Below, in pieces: positions 62,058 through 64,000 of a stretch of DNA of 64,000 bases. The notes beneath the pieces are model-generated. The model was given only the letters and a program-made list of their open reading frames with translations, did no database searches and was not told where the DNA came from. Each line of letters starts with the position of its first letter. Position 1 is the first letter of the stretch. The translations under genes and the position numbers were made by a program. Location of the stretch: the NCBI RefSeq assembly GCF_900182915.1, contig NZ_FXUG01000015.1, positions 121,760-185,759 on the forward strand, read 5' to 3'. Origin of the DNA: Neorhodopirellula lusitana (GTDB lineage Bacteria > Planctomycetota > Planctomycetia > Pirellulales > Pirellulaceae).

Positions 62058-63425
62058 TCACAAGCACCCCAATCCAACATTGCCCTCCCGGCTATCTTCC
62101 CGGCGCTTCACCTTCATCATCCGATCTAAAGGACTCTCCACCTTCGTCTCGTGTGGGTTGCGGACATGCGTGTAGATCTCCGTTGTCTTCACGTCGCTGT
62201 GTCCCAGAAGCTGTTGGATCTGCCGGATGTCGGTGCCCGCCCATAGTAAATGCGTGGCGTAGCAATGCCGGAACGTGTGGCTGGTTACGTGTTTGAGAAG
62301 GCCCGCCTGCTCTACTGCGTTTCTTAAATGCGTCGGGAACGTATCCATGTGCAAGTGATGTCGATGCCGCTTGTCCGTCTTCGGGTCACGCGAAAGACGG
62401 TGCGAGGCAAACAGGAATTGCCACTTCAGTTCCCGGTGCGCCGACGGGTATTTTCGGTCTAAGGCGTGTGGAAGCCACACCGATGCCGTTCCATCTGCTG
62501 AGTCCTGTGCATGCAACGCCTTGCGACTATTGACCCACCGCTGCAGCGGAGCGATCAGGTCGTCCGGCATCGGCACGAGTCTGCTTTTGCCGCCCTTGGA
62601 CTGACGAATTTCAAGCTGCTTGTTTGCAAAGTCAACATCCTTTACCCGTAAGCGAATTGCCTCGCTGATCCGCATCCCGCAGCCATACAACAACTTCGCG
62701 ATGACCAAATGGACCCCGCTCAAACCCTCGAAAACCGCCGCAATTTCCTCGTCGCCCAGCACGGTCGGGGCCATCGAGTCCTTGGTCGCGCGGATTGCTT
62801 CGATCTTTCCCATTTCACGTTTCAGCACCAGTGAGAAGAACTTCAGCAATGCATGAAACGAAGTGTTTTGTGTCGACGGTGCTACGTTTCCGTCAACTGC
62901 CAAGTCGGTTAAATGTGCCTCCACGTCCGACGCGCCGATTCGGTCAAAGTCCGCCAAACAGGTCAATGCGCGGTCGGCCATGAACGCCTTCAGTTTGCCA
63001 ACGTAGGTACGCTCCGTTCGCAGAGCCATCCCCGCACGCCTCAACGCACGACGGAACTCCTGAATCGCATCCGGTTCCCTTGGGTTGATTTTGCCAACAA
63101 CGTCCTCGATCGTGTCGTAACCGTCTGACTTTGCCCGCTCGATGTGGATGATCTCTCGCATCTTTTCCTGTAACGGCAAGAGGTCGTCAACTTCTCGCTT
63201 CTGCACCTGCTGGCGAAAGACAATCAGTCCTTTGATGACCTTCATGCGTTTCCAGGCCGGAACATTCGCATCCCGTTTTGAGCGTAGATAAGCAATCACC
63301 TCGTCAGCACTAAATTCTCGCTCGCGATCCAGCGCACAGCGGTGAAAAGCACTCAGCTGCTTAAACCAAATCCAAGCCCATTTCAGTTCCTGTTCGCTGC
63401 TTGCTGACTTGGAAAACGAGGTCAT
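62058..63425 (-). CDS. intI: Integron-type tyrosine recombinase (IntI-like) with N-terminal extension
   Basis: 455 residues from the ATG opening MTSFSKSAS; a TTG at 63530 would add 35. Catalytic residues of tyrosine recombinases: Arg in GCGMRISEAIRL, Lys in RQSKGGKSR, HTFRH, LLGHSD and the nucleophile Tyr in TTEIYTHV (about 418). The LPHALDRKYPSAH segment (about 320-332) is the extra helix found in integron integrases and absent from phage and Xer enzymes. Typical IntI proteins are about 320-340 residues; here about 130 residues precede the core-binding domain. It is the last gene and points inward, so an attI site and any cassette array would lie to the right, beyond 63425. None is recognised with certainty. 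Confidence 0.9.
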   Translation of the reverse strand: MTSFSKSASSEQELKWAWIWFKQLSAFHRCALDREREFSADEVIAYLRSKRDANVPAWKRMKVIKGLIVFRQQVQKREVDDLLPLQEKMREIIHIERAKSDGYDTIEDVVGKINPREPDAIQEFRRALRRAGMALRTERTYVGKLKAFMADRALTCLADFDRIGASDVEAHLTDLAVDGNVAPSTQNTSFHALLKFFSLVLKREMGKIEAIRATKDSMAPTVLGDEEIAAVFEGLSGVHLVIAKLLYGCGMRISEAIRLRVKDVDFANKQLEIRQSKGGKSRLVPMPDDLIAPLQRWVNSRKALHAQDSADGTASVWLPHALDRKYPSAHRELKWQFLFASHRLSRDPKTDKRHRHHLHMDTFPTHLRNAVEQAGLLKHVTSHTFRHCYATHLLWAGTDIRQIQQLLGHSDVKTTEIYTHVRNPHETKVESPLDRMMKVKRREDSREGNVGLGCL

Positions 63426-63763
63426 TGCATCAGTAGTCCCAACACCAGCGACGCGGATAAAGGCGCAGGAGGAAGTCGCTGGAGCATCCCGCCAACCAGA
63501 TCGCAACCGATACGCCAGGAACCGCGTCAAAACACAGGTCAGGTGATTGTTGCCGACCGAACTCTACCCAATCGCTTTCAACGGAGCGCACATACGAACA
63601 GAAGTTTTCTGTTCACTGTCTCCGGAAATGCTTGCGTGCAGCGGTTCGATCGGCGACAATCCCTCTGACGGCATTCGCAGGACACTTGGTCAGGTGTCGC
63701 ACGGTGTCGTCTCGACTCGCTAGGGCTAAGCCACCCAAGTGGACGAAGTCCGCGCCAGCCGGA

Positions 63764-63840
63764 TGAGAATAAGTCTGAGAATAGGTTTGATCATGCTCGT
63801 TGAAAGCGGGACGCACCTCACCGGGTTGAACTTATTCTCA
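63764..63840. repeat. Inverted repeat upstream of intI
   Basis: TGAGAATAAGT at 63764-63774, ACTTATTCTCA at 63830-63840, and a further direct copy TGAGAATAGG at 63776-63785. The right arm overlaps a GTTGAAC core (63825-63831). Confidence 0.65.
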
Positions 63841-63932
63841 CTGAACAACCCCTGAAAACACCCTTGAAGCACTTGTTCTGACCTGGTCCAACCGGTAATA
63901 AACAAGTTATCCGGCTCAATCGTGTTCGATGC

Positions 63933-63993
63933 TCGTAGCCAACGCCTGAAGTCCGACCCCTGCTGATTGCTAAGCTTCGTAGTCCAACGCCTG
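63933..63993. repeat. Pair of near-identical direct repeats with CAACGCCTG
   Basis: TCGTAGCCAACGCCTG (63933-63948) and TCGTAGTCCAACGCCTG (63977-63993), 28 bp apart. On the minus strand each contains GGCGTTGG, similar to the right end of attC sites. Confidence 0.55.
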
Positions 63994-64000
63994 CCATGAA

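Larger units (their letters stand above)
63426..64000. other. Region upstream of the integrase, candidate recombination/regulatory zone
   Basis: 575 bp without a convincing gene. It contains an 11-bp inverted repeat, a GTTRRRY-type core and direct repeats, listed separately. A short frame at 63613-63816 on the minus strand is unsupported. Confidence 0.5.

Overview
The window looks like a chromosomal segment from a Rhodopirellula-type planctomycete (phylum Planctomycetota). The grounds are family content and style: a secreted S1 sulfatase and a PhoD-type phosphatase back to back, a CheB/CheR hybrid kinase, a serine/threonine kinase linked to an ECF sigma factor, DUF1254 and SHOCT proteins, weak or absent Shine-Dalgarno sites, moderate GC, small operons and many dispersed intergenic repeats. 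This rests on recognition of protein families, not on a database comparison.

Layout. 1-6 kb: the 5' part of an autotransporter-like beta-barrel gene that runs off the left edge, a tiny HExxH membrane protein, a single-domain response regulator and an AI-2E family membrane protein with an unusual C-terminal domain. 6-11.3 kb: one giant CheB-CheR-PAS-histidine kinase-receiver protein. 11.4-16.3 kb: a sulfur/metal block made of an MBL-fold/rhodanese protein, a split YeeE/YedE transporter, a Cys-rich copper-storage-like protein, an alpha/beta hydrolase and a secreted rhodanese. 16.5-24.5 kb: a DUF1254 protein and a signalling operon (coiled-coil protein, FHA-like protein, Ser/Thr kinase, membrane protein, ECF sigma factor), the last four joined by 1-bp stop/start overlaps. 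24.6-37.3 kb: class II aldolase, SHOCT protein, PhoD, sulfatase, zwf, an Ntn hydrolase and leuS. 37.6-45 kb: a CC-repeat secreted protein, a lipoprotein with a SurA-like chaperone, and uvrC-hflX-SDR. 45-55.5 kb: a PAS-GGDEF-HD protein, an apparently inactive alpha/beta hydrolase, an S41 protease, an HMA-like protein with CbiX, an esterase and a TPR lipoprotein. 55.5-64 kb: a methyltransferase bracketed by inverted repeats, hemB, a 1-kb repeat field, bcp, an Hsp70-like protein and an integron-type integrase.

Central metabolism is represented by aldolase, glucose-6-phosphate dehydrogenase and porphobilinogen synthase, and information processing by leuS, uvrC and hflX. The rest is sensing, envelope and accessory function. 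The most notable feature besides the genes is the repeat content: at least six independent repeat families lie in the gaps, several of them exactly at gene ends. The best candidates for something new are the integrase with its adjoining repeats and core-like sites at the right edge, the inverted G-rich repeats around the methyltransferase, the stop-codon tandem duplications, and the kinase-FHA-sigma operon. No tRNA, rRNA or CRISPR array was recognised.
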